DNA of 64,000 nucleotides from contig NZ_FTNR01000007.1 in the NCBI RefSeq assembly GCF_900156475.1, positions 161,007-225,006 of the forward strand. The letters are read 5' to 3'. The stretch is from Natronorubrum thiooxidans. Its GTDB lineage: Archaea > Halobacteriota > Halobacteria > Halobacteriales > Natrialbaceae. Below, piece by piece: positions 1-9,066 of the stretch (position 1 is its first letter; each line of letters opens with the position of its first letter). The translations under genes were made by a program, and so were the position numbers. The notes below the pieces were generated by a model. It was not told where the DNA came from, did not search any database, and saw only the letters and a list, made by a program, of their open reading frames with translations.

Positions 1-655
1 CTTCGGCGAACGCAACGGCCATGAGCGCGAAGATACCGATCACGCCGTACTCCATAATACCCCACACGACCTTGAACAGTGCCTCAGAGCCGGCATCAGC
101 CAACTTGAAGAACGTCTCGACACCGTCCTGAACATCCCTGTCGTCGGTGCGTTCGCGAAGGACGACGAGTGCGAGGCCAAAGACGATCACGAAGAAAATC
201 ATCGCCAAAATGTCGCCGGATGCCATCGCGTCGACGGGGTTTTCCGGAACGATTCCGAGCAATACCTCCATGAATCTCGGGGCATCCTCAGCATCGAACT
301 CTGCATCCGTTAGCGTCATCCCCGTTCCCGGCTCGAGGATATTTGCAACAGTCAGGCCGATCGTAACCGCGATCACGGAGGTGATCGCATAGAGCGCCAC
401 GACCTGACCGCCAATCTTACCGAGTGACGTGGGTGAGAGTTGCCTGATTCCCATCAACAGCGTGAAGATGATGATCGGAACAACGATCATGCTCAGCAAT
501 CGAACGAACAGATCGCCAAGCGGTTCGAGCACGGTCACGGGTTCGCCGACGGTGAGGCCGACTATCGACCCGAGGACGAAGGCCACACCGATCCGATAGA
601 CGATGGGAACCGATCGGTATCGACTCCAGCCGTTTTGTATGGGTGTTGTTACCAT
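1..655 (-). CDS. Dicarboxylate/amino acid:cation symporter, partial (C-terminus outside window)
   Basis: The first 218 codons are visible and the reading frame runs off the left edge. The translation begins MVTTPIQNGW. It shows the N-terminal part of the SDF (GltP/DctA-like) family: several hydrophobic helices, including the segment FVRLLSMIVVPIIIFTLLMG, which matches the conserved loop and helix of these transporters. Family members are secondary carriers that import C4-dicarboxylates, glutamate or aspartate with Na+ or H+. Substrate cannot be told from this half, because the HP1/HP2 hairpins and the NMDGT-like motif lie beyond the window. The ATG at 653-655 is chosen because the protein directly enters the first family-typical helix. 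It is transcribed leftwards and no partner gene is visible. Confidence 0.85.
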   Translation of the reverse strand, partial: MVTTPIQNGWSRYRSVPIVYRIGVAFVLGSIVGLTVGEPVTVLEPLGDLFVRLLSMIVVPIIIFTLLMGIRQLSPTSLGKIGGQVVALYAITSVIAVTIGLTVANILEPGTGMTLTDAEFDAEDAPRFMEVLLGIVPENPVDAMASGDILAMIFFVIVFGLALVVLRERTDDRDVQDGVETFFKLADAGSEALFKVVWGIMEYGVIGIFALMAVAFAE

Positions 656-814
656 TCCACATTAACTTTTCATCCCAGCGTGTGAAACAGTTCACCACGC
701 ACAATCCAGCCGTATACACCAGTGAGCATAGTAACAACTGAAACGGGTTCCGCACCGATCGCACAGCCGTCGCGCGATCAGGTGTGCACTGATTTTCTGT
801 GGCTACTATAGCGT

Positions 815-2275
815 TCAGTCAATCTCCACTCGAGAGCGCTCGTTCCACCGCGGTCCGGCCCGACTCGAGAGCACGTACCCAACCCCACCGAACCCGAGCC
901 CGGAAAGAGCAAGAACGAGCGCAACCGTCGTCGACGGCGGCACGACGACGAAGCCGGCGACCAGCGTCGGCACGAGCGCGACGGCGACGCCGACGGTAAA
1001 GAGCGTAAAGCGGACGGCGTCGAAGAGGAACTCGTTGGGATCGAAGCCGGCTATATAGACGGTCAGGCCGTAGTAATAGAGTGCATAGCCTGCCAGCAAG
1101 AACGCACCGACAACAGTGTCGACAGCCGTCGCCTCGAACCAGCAAATTGCCCCCAGATACGGCACAGCAACGGTGGGTGCACCGACGAGGACGAACGCGA
1201 TCCGTTTCGCCCGGAAGACGTCCGCAACCGAGACCGGGTAGACGAGATAGGCCTCGAGCGAGTCGAACTGGGTCAGCCAGTTGTACGTGGTGAAGGCGGT
1301 CAAGCCGAGGACGCCGCCGAAGAAGATCCCGGGCGCGGGTGCGATACCGGTGATCGTCTCGACCAGGTCGACGAGTGCGGCCACGAGTGCAAGCAAGATG
1401 GCAGCCGAGACGAACGGCTTCCAGATGCCGCCGGACGAGCGCGCCAGATCGAGCAGTGTCTTCGAGACGAGCGCACTTGTCGATGTCTCGAGTGGCACCA
1501 CATCGCTAAGCTGGGCGAATCGGTCGCCGGTCGTTCGCGAGGGCCGTCCATACGTGGGATCGTACACTGCAAGCGACGTTGTGCCGACGAGGATGCTTCC
1601 AACAGCCAGTCCACCTGCACTGACCATCGAGCCGTCGATCGGCACGAACAGGAACCGGATCGCTCGAGTAGCGTCCATCGCCCACAGGCCACCAGCACCG
1701 AGAACGACCGCACCAACGAGCGCCCATGCTGGCACCCCGCGAGTCCGCGACGCAATCAGTGCGACGGTCAGGGCCATTCCGGCGACGAACGAAAGCGACA
1801 GCGAGAGCCAAAGCGCGCCCACGGCAATCGGCGTCGTCGCCGAAAGCCCGACCAGAACCGCATTACTGGCCGCCATCGGCAACACGAACGCGACTGTATA
1901 GAACAGGGCATCTTTCAGCAAGAACAGTCCCAGCAGCCGTCGCCGAGACAGCGGCAGCGTCGTCGGCGTCGAGAGGACGAGCGAGAGTCGACCGAACACG
2001 TTCTCGAGCATATCAGAGCCAGCGAAACCGGCAGTCCCGCTGTAGAGACCAAAGCCGAGTGCGAGAACGTGTAAGCCGGTGACGATCGTCCCCTCGGCGG
2101 TGCCAGTCTCGCGGAGCGCGACCGTCGCACCGACGGCGAGGGTTGCGATCACGACCGGAAAGAGCGCGAATCGCCACCCTCCGAACAGACGTGTGTGGAG
2201 CCGCCACTCCTCACGAAAGAGCACGGCGAACAGTCGCCACGTCGTCGCTCCCTGCCGTGTGGACGGTCCGTTCAT
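815..2275 (-). CDS. ABC-2 type transporter permease
   Basis: This is a 486-residue polytopic membrane protein with about 12 hydrophobic segments and short loops. The N-terminus FREEWRLHTRLFGGWRF resembles other haloarchaeal ABC-2 permeases. Its ATG overlaps the stop of the upstream ATPase gene (ATGA), so the two are translated as a unit and should form one export complex in the cell membrane. The substrate is unknown; related pairs are linked to drug or lipid export or to Na+ efflux. The family call comes from hydropathy pattern and the ATPase neighbour, because ABC-2 permeases share little sequence. Confidence 0.8.
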   Translation of the reverse strand: MNGPSTRQGATTWRLFAVLFREEWRLHTRLFGGWRFALFPVVIATLAVGATVALRETGTAEGTIVTGLHVLALGFGLYSGTAGFAGSDMLENVFGRLSLVLSTPTTLPLSRRRLLGLFLLKDALFYTVAFVLPMAASNAVLVGLSATTPIAVGALWLSLSLSFVAGMALTVALIASRTRGVPAWALVGAVVLGAGGLWAMDATRAIRFLFVPIDGSMVSAGGLAVGSILVGTTSLAVYDPTYGRPSRTTGDRFAQLSDVVPLETSTSALVSKTLLDLARSSGGIWKPFVSAAILLALVAALVDLVETITGIAPAPGIFFGGVLGLTAFTTYNWLTQFDSLEAYLVYPVSVADVFRAKRIAFVLVGAPTVAVPYLGAICWFEATAVDTVVGAFLLAGYALYYYGLTVYIAGFDPNEFLFDAVRFTLFTVGVAVALVPTLVAGFVVVPPSTTVALVLALSGLGFGGVGYVLSSRAGPRWNERSRVEID

Positions 2276-3078
2276 TGTTCCGACCCAAGCTGCTCGAGCG
2301 ACGGCGCATCGCGAACGTCCGTCTCGTTGACGTGCTCGAGGAAGACCTCGAGCAACGGTTCGTCGTCGTCGGCTCCCGTAGCCGACGCTTGACTGTTTGC
2401 CGAACGTGGCACCGTTTGACTCTCGAGTGACCGCTCGGTCACGAGGTCGCCGTTGGCGACGATGCCGACGCGCGTACAGATCTCTTCGGCGACGTCGATA
2501 TTGTGCGTCGAGACGAACACGGCGTTGTCGCCGGCCGCATAGGAGACGAGGAACTGCTTGACTTGCTCCTGGACGAGCGGGTCGAGGTTCGCCAGCGGCT
2601 CGTCGATCACGACGACGTCGGGTTCGTGCAGGAACGCCTGGGTGAGCATCACCTTCTGTTGTTGCCCCCGTGAGAGATCAGTGTGGAGCGTATCGAGTTT
2701 GCGCTCGAACCCGAGTCGGGTCGCCCAGCGATCCGTTCGCTCGGCGACGGTGTCGGGCTCGAGGTTGCGAACGCTGCCAACGAACTCGAGGTACTCCCGT
2801 GGCGTCAGAAAGCTCGGTGGCGATCCCTGCTCGGGCAGGATACCGACGCGACGTCGCGTCTCGAGTGGGTCGGCGATGGGATCGGTCCCGAGCACGCGCA
2901 CCGTTCCCGAATCCGGCCGAATCTGTCCCGTCAGGACACGAATCGTCGTCGTTTTGCCCGCCCCGTTCGGGCCGAGAAAGCCGTACACCTCGCCCCGTTC
3001 GACGCCGAAACTCAATCCATCGACTGCCCGAACGTCACCGTAGGACTTTGCCAGTCCATCGACCTGAATTACACCCAT
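2272..3078 (-). CDS. ABC transporter ATP-binding protein
   Basis: A complete nucleotide-binding subunit of 268 residues. Walker A GPNGAGKTT is at residues 36-44. The Q-loop (LPEQG), signature LSRGQQQK, Walker B VVVIDEP and switch His (STHNID) follow in the right order. The short C-terminal tail is acidic. It should energise the overlapping ABC-2 permease encoded just downstream. The start is set at ATG 3076-3078 (MGVIQVDG) because the family homology begins there; an in-frame ATG at 3135 would add 19 residues of non-family sequence. All catalytic motifs look intact. Confidence 0.92.
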   Translation of the reverse strand: MGVIQVDGLAKSYGDVRAVDGLSFGVERGEVYGFLGPNGAGKTTTIRVLTGQIRPDSGTVRVLGTDPIADPLETRRRVGILPEQGSPPSFLTPREYLEFVGSVRNLEPDTVAERTDRWATRLGFERKLDTLHTDLSRGQQQKVMLTQAFLHEPDVVVIDEPLANLDPLVQEQVKQFLVSYAAGDNAVFVSTHNIDVAEEICTRVGIVANGDLVTERSLESQTVPRSANSQASATGADDDEPLLEVFLEHVNETDVRDAPSLEQLGSEQ

Positions 3079-3254
3079 TGGCTGTCCGATCGTTCGTAAC
3101 AGCTGATGATTATACTGTCGGCTGGAATAGGACACTGGGAGCGGTAGCCGACTGGTTCGTACGGTCTGCTATCCCGATGTCCCGGTGCACTCGAAGGGCG
3201 GGTCGCGGGTGCACTGATACTGGCTACTGTCCGACAGTATGACAGCAGTCCGTC

Positions 3255-3944
3255 TCAGAACTCCGTCCCGCGTCGTGCCCGCTGGCCGTCGTCGATCGGA
3301 TGTTTCACCTTTCGGACGTTCGTGATCAAATCAGCTCGCTCCTCGAGATAGGTCGGCTCGACGTGGCTGCCCGAGAGGACGAGTTCGAGTTCATCCGGCT
3401 TTGCGTCGATCAGTTCGTGGACATCGTCCTCGCTGAGTAGCCCACGATCCACAGCGTAGAGCACCTCGTCGAGAATGAGCATGTGCATCCCGTCTTCCGG
3501 CGGCGCACCGAGGTCGATGGGGGCATCGAGATCGGCTTCTGTAGCCGACTCGAGCAATTCGTGGGCGCGCTCGAGACCCGCCTGTGCTTCCACTTCATGA
3601 TCGGCCTCGTCACTGCCGTCTGCCATGCCGTGCCAGCCGTAGTGGCCGAGGTTCTCGTAGCTGAGTCCCGGGAGGGCCGCGATTGCATTGTACTCGCCAC
3701 GGACCGCCTCGACGCTCGAGGCACCGCCTTTCATGAACTGGAGCATGTGAACGCGGTAGCCATGGCCAGCAGCGCGCAGTCCCATCCCGAGTGTGGCCGT
3801 CGTCTTCCCTTTCCCGTCGCCCCACCAGACCTGAACGAGCCCGAACTCCTCGGGCGCGGACGGCTCGATCCGCTCGGCCTCCGGCGTTCGCCCCTGTCCC
3901 GGTGTGTTTTCGATCCCCGATTCGGATAGTTGATCGTCGCTCAT
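3255..3944 (-). CDS. cobO: Cob(I)yrinic acid a,c-diamide adenosyltransferase (CobO/BtuR type)
   Basis: The enzyme transfers the 5'-deoxyadenosyl group from ATP to reduced corrinoid, a step of adenosylcobalamin synthesis or salvage in the cytoplasm. The P-loop GDGKGKTT follows the strand VQVWW, as usual for the family. Further family features are HMLQFMKGG, LILDEVLYAVD, the segment LVLSGSH, and the C-terminal KHPIDDGQRARRGTEF. An acidic N-terminal tail of about 35 residues precedes the core, as in many haloarchaeal versions. The start is placed at ATG 3942-3944 (MSDDQ); upstream in-frame ATGs would add low-complexity sequence. The gene is divergent from a small wHTH regulator gene 128 bp away, which may control it (inference). 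Confidence 0.9.
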   Translation of the reverse strand: MSDDQLSESGIENTPGQGRTPEAERIEPSAPEEFGLVQVWWGDGKGKTTATLGMGLRAAGHGYRVHMLQFMKGGASSVEAVRGEYNAIAALPGLSYENLGHYGWHGMADGSDEADHEVEAQAGLERAHELLESATEADLDAPIDLGAPPEDGMHMLILDEVLYAVDRGLLSEDDVHELIDAKPDELELVLSGSHVEPTYLEERADLITNVRKVKHPIDDGQRARRGTEF

Positions 3945-4072
3945 ACGCAGGCTGTCGGCCCGACCGTACATGTAAGTAGCTCCATCAGTTGAGGAATCGT
4001 CAGCTCCGCGGCCGACTGGACTGGGAGGACCAAATACGTCTTTAGGCTCCGCTCCTAACATGTCTGCACCCG

Positions 4073-4438
4073 ATGCCACTCGAGTTCTCATCGTCCGGCG
4101 ATACGCCCGACCTCGAGCGCGTCATTGGCGCGCTGGACGATGCCGACTGCCGGGAGATTATCTCGGTGCTCGAAGAGCCAAAGACGGTCTCTGATATCGC
4201 AGACGAGACCGACCTTCCGCTCTCGACGACCTATCGAAAACTCGGCCTGCTGACCGAGGCCGAACTGGTCGACGAAACGATCGGCGTTCGACAGGGTCGC
4301 CATCACAAATCCCGGTACGTTGCGACCTTCGATCGGATCGCGATCAGCTTCGACGACGACTGTCAATTGGGGATCAGTATCGACTGTTCGAACGACAAGT
4401 CACTTGGGATCTGGTCGAACGCCACACAAAAGTTTTGA
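4073..4438 (+). CDS. Winged-helix (ArsR-like) transcriptional regulator
   Basis: A 121-residue protein with a helix-turn-helix in residues about 37-62 (KTVSDIADETDLPLSTTYRK), followed by a wing with basic residues (RQGRHHKSRY). The C-terminal part (DRIAISFDDDC) resembles the small ligand or dimer region of haloarchaeal ArsR-like regulators. It is divergently placed next to cobO and could regulate it, though no operator was found. A TTTAGG element about 28 nt before the ATG could be its TATA box. It resembles the 108-residue regulator at 37553-37879 in layout (KTAKELTNRT...TVYRR). Confidence 0.75.
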   Translation: MPLEFSSSGDTPDLERVIGALDDADCREIISVLEEPKTVSDIADETDLPLSTTYRKLGLLTEAELVDETIGVRQGRHHKSRYVATFDRIAISFDDDCQLGISIDCSNDKSLGIWSNATQKF

Positions 4439-4456
4439 AAGCCAGTCAGTTGGTCA

Positions 4457-5593
4457 CTACGTGTCCGACTCGGATTCGGTCCCGGGCTCGGCCCCAGAGT
4501 CGAGATCCGTTGTTGACGAGGCCGATCCCATGCCGATATCCTGGCCTTCCTTGATCGCCTGGGCTTCCTGTTCCATTGCCTCGATATCCATCTCGGTACT
4601 CTCGATCTCGCCGATGATCTCTGCGATATCATCCAGCCCGATCAGTTCACGCGTCTCCGCATCGAACTCGAGGCTCTCGAGTTGCTGGCCGTCTACTTTG
4701 ACGTCGCTTCCGGAGAGGTGTTTGCCGTACCGGCCGACCATCGAGGACAGCTCCTGTGGCAGGACGAACGTCGTGGACTCACTCTGGCCGATCTCGGCAA
4801 GTGTCTCCATTCCCTTGTCGATAACCGCTCGCTCACCCATCGATTCGGCCGAGCGGGCGCGCAGAACCGTCGAAATCGCATCACCTTGTGCCTCGAGGAT
4901 CTCGCTTTGTTTCTCACCCTGTGCGCGGATGATGTTCGACTGCTTGTCCCCCTCCGCTTTCTCGATGGCGCTACGGCGTTCCCCCTGTGCCTCGAGAATC
5001 ATCGCCCGACGTCGCCGTTCGGCGGAGGTCTGTTGCTCCATCGCCCCCTTGACGCCCTGGGACGGCGTCACCTCACGAACCTCGACGCTCTCGACGCGAA
5101 TGCCCCATTCGTCTGTGGGTTCGTCGAGTTCGGTTCGAATGCGCTCGTTGATCATCTCGCGTCTGCTGAGCGTATCGTCGAGTTCCATGTCTCCGATGAC
5201 GGCACGCAGGGTCGTCTGAGCGAGATTCGAGACCGCGAGTTCGTAATCCTCGACCTCGAGGAACGCCCGTTTGGCGTCCATAACCCTGATATAGACGACA
5301 GCGTCGGCCGTCACTGGCGAGTTGTCCCGCGTGATCGCCTCTTGGCTCGGGACGTCGATCGTCTGGGTCCGCATATCGAACGTGTAAACCCGTGAGACGA
5401 ACGGGGGAACGATGTTTAGTCCCGGTTCAAGCAGTTTGCGATACTCACCGAAGACGGTCAGTGCGCCCTTGTTGTAAGCGTCGACGATCTCGACTAACTG
5501 CCAGACAGTGATCGCGACGACCACGAGGACGACCGCGCCGACGGTCAGCAGTGGGTCACCGACCTGCAAGGGTTCGAGTGCCAGTATGTCCAT
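4457..5593 (-). CDS. SPFH/Band 7 (stomatin/prohibitin-like) membrane protein
   Basis: One N-terminal membrane helix (residues about 15-35) is followed by the Band 7 domain: PGLNIVPPFVSRVYTFDMRTQ, then DNSPVTADAVVYIRV, then SRREMINERIRTELDE with WGIRVESVEVREV. A long Ala/Glu/Arg-rich coiled coil runs from about residue 200 to 260 with repeated EAQGE units (AIEKAEGDKQSNIIRAQGEK). An acidic tail ends the protein. Such proteins oligomerise on the inner face of the membrane and scaffold microdomains. The start at ATG 5591-5593 puts a TATA-like GTTATC 27 nt upstream; an ATG at 5632 is the alternative. No NfeD-type partner is adjacent. Confidence 0.88.
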   Translation of the reverse strand: MDILALEPLQVGDPLLTVGAVVLVVVAITVWQLVEIVDAYNKGALTVFGEYRKLLEPGLNIVPPFVSRVYTFDMRTQTIDVPSQEAITRDNSPVTADAVVYIRVMDAKRAFLEVEDYELAVSNLAQTTLRAVIGDMELDDTLSRREMINERIRTELDEPTDEWGIRVESVEVREVTPSQGVKGAMEQQTSAERRRRAMILEAQGERRSAIEKAEGDKQSNIIRAQGEKQSEILEAQGDAISTVLRARSAESMGERAVIDKGMETLAEIGQSESTTFVLPQELSSMVGRYGKHLSGSDVKVDGQQLESLEFDAETRELIGLDDIAEIIGEIESTEMDIEAMEQEAQAIKEGQDIGMGSASSTTDLDSGAEPGTESESDT

Positions 5594-5632
5594 CAGAGAA
5601 TGTAAGGACGCCGACGGGATAACGCTTGGCAT

Positions 5633-6106
5633 CAGTGAGCAATTTTCATACCTACCGGTCGGAGAACAATCGTGTCGTCGTTATAAGCGAGGTGACCGTC
5701 GCTCGGCGATTATATCGGTTTCGTGCTGACTCGAGGTATCGAGAGCACGTATCAGGACAAAAGCTAAGAATCGCATGATGAGCTGGGACTGACGTCCCTA
5801 TCGTGTTGCCGTTGGCGGGATCCACAGAGGGACGATCTCACAGGCTGAAGTGATTATCTTCCGGATGGGGTTGTTGTGTTGGTGTTCGTTATCAGCACCA
5901 CCTCACTCACAGTTAGCAGACGTCCAATAATAAACTTTGTTGATTAGGCAGTATCTATCTATTCAAGCTATAGATGGCTTTTTGTGATTATATTTGCCGA
6001 GAATGAGTAGATAATACAGTTCGAAGCGAGTCCGTAGCTGATTTGTACTCGGTTGTTATCCTAAGCGAAATCGGCTGTCAAATCTCTTGGTCCATCGACA
6101 AGCGGA
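5633..6106. other. AT-rich intergenic stretch without recognised gene
   Basis: About 470 bases with lower GC than the flanks. I see no credible ORF, tRNA or rRNA. A short hairpin (GGGAC-TGAC-GTCCC, about 5790-5803) and a weak palindrome (ATCTAT...ATAGAT, about 5955-5975) are present. The composition could reflect a decayed mobile element or simply promoter and terminator DNA. Confidence 0.4.
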
Positions 6107-6625
6107 TCATCGCTTCGACCTCATCTCACGAACTTTCTCGACTTTCGGCGCTGCGTGCATCGAGCAGTAGGCGTCGTTCGGGTTCTTTTCGAAGTAGTTC
6201 TGATGGTGTTCTTCCGCCTCGTAGAACGTCTCGAGCGGTTCGATTTCGGTGACGATCCCCTCGTACAGTCCCTCCGCCTCGAGGTCCTCGACGAACGACT
6301 CGGCGGACTCGAGTTGGTCGTCGCTGTGAGCGTAGATCGCCGACCGGTACTGGGAGCCGATATCGGGCCCCTCGCGGTCTTTCGTGGTCGGGTCGTGGAT
6401 CGTAAAGAAGACCTCGAGCAACTCCTCGTAGGTGACCGTCTCGGGATCGTACTCGAGTTGGACGACCTCGGCGTGGCCGGTCCGACCCGAACAGACTGCC
6501 TTGTAGCTCGGATCGTCGGTATGCCCACCCGCGTAGCCCGACGTGGCGGATTCGACACCGTCGAGTTCCTCGAACGCCGCTTCGACACACCAGAAACAGC
6601 CGCCACCAAGTGTTGCACGTTCCAT
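6107..6625 (-). CDS. msrA: Peptide-methionine (S)-S-oxide reductase
   Basis: This 172-residue protein has the MsrA signature GGCFWC, with the catalytic Cys at residue 10, followed by the conserved GYAGGH and the segments GHAEVVQLEYDP and YRSAIY. It repairs oxidised methionine (S-sulfoxide) in proteins in the cytoplasm, using thioredoxin-type electrons. Length is typical for a single-domain MsrA. There is no fused or adjacent MsrB. It stands alone between an AT-rich gap and a divergent enoyl-CoA hydratase gene. Confidence 0.95.
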   Translation of the reverse strand: MERATLGGGCFWCVEAAFEELDGVESATSGYAGGHTDDPSYKAVCSGRTGHAEVVQLEYDPETVTYEELLEVFFTIHDPTTKDREGPDIGSQYRSAIYAHSDDQLESAESFVEDLEAEGLYEGIVTEIEPLETFYEAEEHHQNYFEKNPNDAYCSMHAAPKVEKVREMRSKR

Positions 6626-6723
6626 ACCGACGTTCGGTGGCGCTCGAGGAAAGATGTGACGGCTGTCTACAGGCCCGATGTGACGGCCACGTGCACACCC
6701 GTTTCTGCCTCGGTGACAAGGAA

Positions 6724-6728
6724 TTTTA
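6724..6728 (+). promoter_or_regulatory. TATA-like element of the crotonase gene
   Basis: TTTTA centred about 26 nt before the ATG at 6752, the spacing expected for a haloarchaeal leaderless transcript. It supports that start over upstream in-frame codons. Confidence 0.45.
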
Positions 6729-6751
6729 CGGTGGCCGAGAAACCCGGCTGT

Positions 6752-7525
6752 ATGTCATGGGAAACCGTACAACTCGACTGGGATGGAGCCGTTGCAACAC
6801 TGACTGTCGATCGACCGGACGCGCTTAACGCGTTGAACGTCCAGACGCTCGAGGCGATGGGCGAAGCACTCACCGAAGCCGCCGACGAAGGAGCCCGCGC
6901 GCTCGTCCTGACCGGCGCTGGCGATGACGCGTTCATCGCCGGGGCGGACATCGCGTATATGCAGGACCTCGAGACGCCGACAGCCCAGGAGTGGGGCGAA
7001 CTCGGCCACGACGTCGCGGACGCACTCGAGGCGTTCCCTGCGCCGACGATCGCCGCCGTCAACGGCTACGCCTTCGGTGGCGGCTGTGAGATGGCCATGG
7101 CCTGTGATCTGCGTGTGGCGAGCGAGTCGGCCCTGATCGGCAACACGGAGATCGATCTCGGCATCATCCCCGGCTGGGGCGGCACCCAGCGCCTACCGGA
7201 ACTCGTCGGCGACGAGACCGCACGGCGGATGATCTTCCTCGGCGAGCGACTCGACGCCGAGTCGGCCGCCGAAGCCGGCTTGTTCGGTGAAGTCGTCGCT
7301 GATGAAGACCTCGAGGACACCGTCACCGAACTCGCCGAACAGATCGCCGCGAAGCCAGCCGTCGCGATGCGTGCGGCTAAACAGGCGATCAACCAGCGCC
7401 ACGAGGGCCCACAGGCGGCCGGACTCACGTACGAACAGCGCGCCTTCGCCAGTCTGTTCGGCACGCCGGACCAGCGCGAGGGGATGACGGCGTTCGTCGA
7501 GAACCGGGATCCGGAGTTCGAGTAA
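6752..7525 (+). CDS. Enoyl-CoA hydratase/isomerase (crotonase) family protein
   Basis: A 257-residue crotonase-fold enzyme. The oxyanion-hole segments AFIAGADIAYM and NGYAFGGGCEMAMACDL are present. Both glutamates used by true enoyl-CoA hydratases are conserved (in GGGCEMAM and in NTEIDLGIIPGWGGTQR). It likely hydrates short-chain trans-2-enoyl-CoA in beta-oxidation or a related route. The frame is open upstream through the antisense of msrA. The ATG at 6752 is preferred because homology starts there (MSWETVQLDWDG) and a TTTTA element lies about 26 nt upstream, consistent with a leaderless message. Confidence 0.92.
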   Translation: MSWETVQLDWDGAVATLTVDRPDALNALNVQTLEAMGEALTEAADEGARALVLTGAGDDAFIAGADIAYMQDLETPTAQEWGELGHDVADALEAFPAPTIAAVNGYAFGGGCEMAMACDLRVASESALIGNTEIDLGIIPGWGGTQRLPELVGDETARRMIFLGERLDAESAAEAGLFGEVVADEDLEDTVTELAEQIAAKPAVAMRAAKQAINQRHEGPQAAGLTYEQRAFASLFGTPDQREGMTAFVENRDPEFE

Positions 7526-7592
7526 CGACGACAAGTCGCTAAACAAGCGTTTCAGTTAGTACTATATTATAAACTCCACCGTATCCGACCCC

Positions 7593-7724
7593 ATGGATCG
7601 AAACGAATTCATTCGAACGATGGGGGCACGGAGCATGGCGGACGTATATAAAAGAGTGGCTACAGTTGAATCACTTGAACAGGTGGTCGAAATCCGAACC
7701 GATGGAACAGTTATGTCCAGTTGA
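7593..7724 (+). CDS. Very small ORF, hypothetical (43 residues)
   Basis: An ATG-initiated frame (MDRNEFIRTMGARSMADVYK...) ends at TGA 7722-7724, in the gap between the crotonase and orc genes. It has a plausible mixed composition but I recognise no family. It could be a remnant of a longer gene or chance. An ORB-like repeat starts at its stop codon. Confidence 0.2.
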   Translation: MDRNEFIRTMGARSMADVYKRVATVESLEQVVEIRTDGTVMSS

Positions 7725-7744
7725 CCCCTGAATGTCCGGAAAGG
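7725..7744 (+). repeat. ORB-like repeat, copy A (downstream of orc)
   Basis: CCCCTGAATGTCCGGAAAGG shares the TGTCCGGAAA core with the two copies upstream of orc and has the same orientation. It sits just past the orc stop codon. Confidence 0.45.
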
Positions 7745-7747
7745 CTG

Positions 7748-8950
7748 TTACGTATCGTTTATTAGATTAAGAACGTCGTCGAATCGATTGTCCTCTCCCA
7801 AAACGGTGACTGTAGTATCCAGATCTGTATTTAATTCCCAGTAGTATTTTGGGCCGCCACGTGACCCGCCACTGCGCTTTGCGCCCGAAACGACACCGAT
7901 CATATCCAAATCGTGAAGATGGCTCCGTACTCTTCGCATCGCAATCGAATTCGTATCCACGTGCGACGTGATATCCGTGTACCGCGAGTACACCTCCGGT
8001 GTCGGAGAAGGGGTTTCGTCCTCAGCCGTTAAGGAGGTGAGTGCCAGTAACGCCAACTGATCCTGTATCGTCAGGTCGCGAATACTCTGTGCGATGTTCA
8101 TCTGCTCAACGTGGTCCTCAGCTTCGCGGACGTGTGCCTCGGATACGCTTGATTCATCGTTTAGTGCGGCAAACTCGCCGGCTTTGTACAGATACCGGAT
8201 CGCCTGCCGCGCTGAACCCAAGTCTTGAGCAGCGAGCGCCGCCGCTAGTGCAATCGCCTCCTGCGTAACGGCACCATCAACAAATGCTTTTTCCGATCGG
8301 CGGTTGAGAATGCTCCGTAACTGACTTGCATCGTACGGTGGAAAGTGAATTTCAACTTCACAGAGCGAATCCTTGGCGCGGGGGTCGAGTTCGTCGTAGA
8401 ACGTCATGTCGTTGCTGATTCCGATTACGGAGACATCCATATCCTCTATATGACCATTGTCACGTGCCCGTGGCAGTTCATATAGAATCATATCCTTGTT
8501 GCCGATATTGTCGACTTCATCGAGGACGATAACGACGATTCCACCGATCTCTTGAAACGCATCATACAGCCGCGTAAACACCGTCCGCTTTGGATGACCG
8601 TTTGGGTTCTCACCGGTTAACTGCTCGACAAGATCACACGCAACCTGATACGAGGAGTGATGGCCTTTACATGTCTGAAAGATCGTGGTCAGGCTAATTT
8701 CGCCCCGGTCTTCGACTTCGTCCTGCAGTTTCTCGAGGAGAAATCGTGCGGCCGCCGTCTTCCCTTGTCCAGGCTTCCCATACAGAAACGCGTTATGCGG
8801 TGGCGCATCGTTCAGAACAGGAGAAAGCACCTCTAATCCTAGTCGTTTGAGTTGTGTTTCCCGTTCCGGAAGGTCGTTCGGCGTGTAGCTTTCTTTCAGG
8901 ATGCGCTCACTCTCGAAGATTGCTGATCTGTCCTGAAAGTATTCGGTCAT
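7748..8950 (-). CDS. orc: Orc1/Cdc6 family replication initiator
   Basis: An AAA+ initiator of 400 residues. Walker A is GKPGQGKTA, Walker B is VIVLDEVDN, and the sensor-1 region is VIGISND. The AAA+ lid contains GSARQAIRYLYKAGEFA, followed by a C-terminal winged helix (PEVYSRYTDI...SGGSRGGPKYYWEL). It would bind origin repeats and load MCM. The start at ATG 8948-8950 (MTEYFQDRS) is preferred because TATAAAT at 8974-8980 (TATA on the minus strand) lies 27 nt upstream, giving a leaderless message. An ATG at 8971 would sit almost on the TATA box. Upstream DNA carries ORB-like repeats and an AT-rich segment, so this is probably an initiator gene beside its own origin. It is more divergent-looking than the main haloarchaeal Orc1, so it may serve a secondary origin. 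Confidence 0.93.
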   Translation of the reverse strand: MTEYFQDRSAIFESERILKESYTPNDLPERETQLKRLGLEVLSPVLNDAPPHNAFLYGKPGQGKTAAARFLLEKLQDEVEDRGEISLTTIFQTCKGHHSSYQVACDLVEQLTGENPNGHPKRTVFTRLYDAFQEIGGIVVIVLDEVDNIGNKDMILYELPRARDNGHIEDMDVSVIGISNDMTFYDELDPRAKDSLCEVEIHFPPYDASQLRSILNRRSEKAFVDGAVTQEAIALAAALAAQDLGSARQAIRYLYKAGEFAALNDESSVSEAHVREAEDHVEQMNIAQSIRDLTIQDQLALLALTSLTAEDETPSPTPEVYSRYTDITSHVDTNSIAMRRVRSHLHDLDMIGVVSGAKRSGGSRGGPKYYWELNTDLDTTVTVLGEDNRFDDVLNLINDT

Positions 8951-8973
8951 GATAGGAGACAAGACACTCATTG

Positions 8974-8980
8974 TATAAAT
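8974..8980 (-). promoter_or_regulatory. TATA box of the orc gene
   Basis: TATAAAT (plus strand) reads ATTTATA on the coding strand. It is centred 27 nt before the ATG at 8950, so it decides the start of the orc gene. Confidence 0.55.
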
Positions 8981-8999
8981 AACTATAGTGTCTAGAATA

Positions 9000-9017
9000 C
9001 CCGGGAATGTCCGGAAA
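9000..9017 (+). repeat. ORB-like repeat, copy B
   Basis: CCCGGGAATGTCCGGAAA. It matches copy C at most positions across CCCGGG-n-TGTCCGGAA. Confidence 0.55.
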
Positions 9018-9045
9018 TACGAGAAGGAGTCCAAACCGGCCCCCA

Positions 9046-9066
9046 CCCCCGGGGGTGTCCGGAATT
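9046..9066 (+). repeat. ORB-like repeat, copy C
   Basis: A C/G string followed by GGTGTCCGGAATT, directly repeated with respect to copy B about 46 bases away. The CCCCCGGGGG part is itself a palindrome. Confidence 0.55.

Noticed and set aside
5760..6000. AT-rich stretch as a remnant insertion sequence
   Set aside because: No transposase frame or clear terminal repeats could be found; kept only as an unassigned intergenic region.
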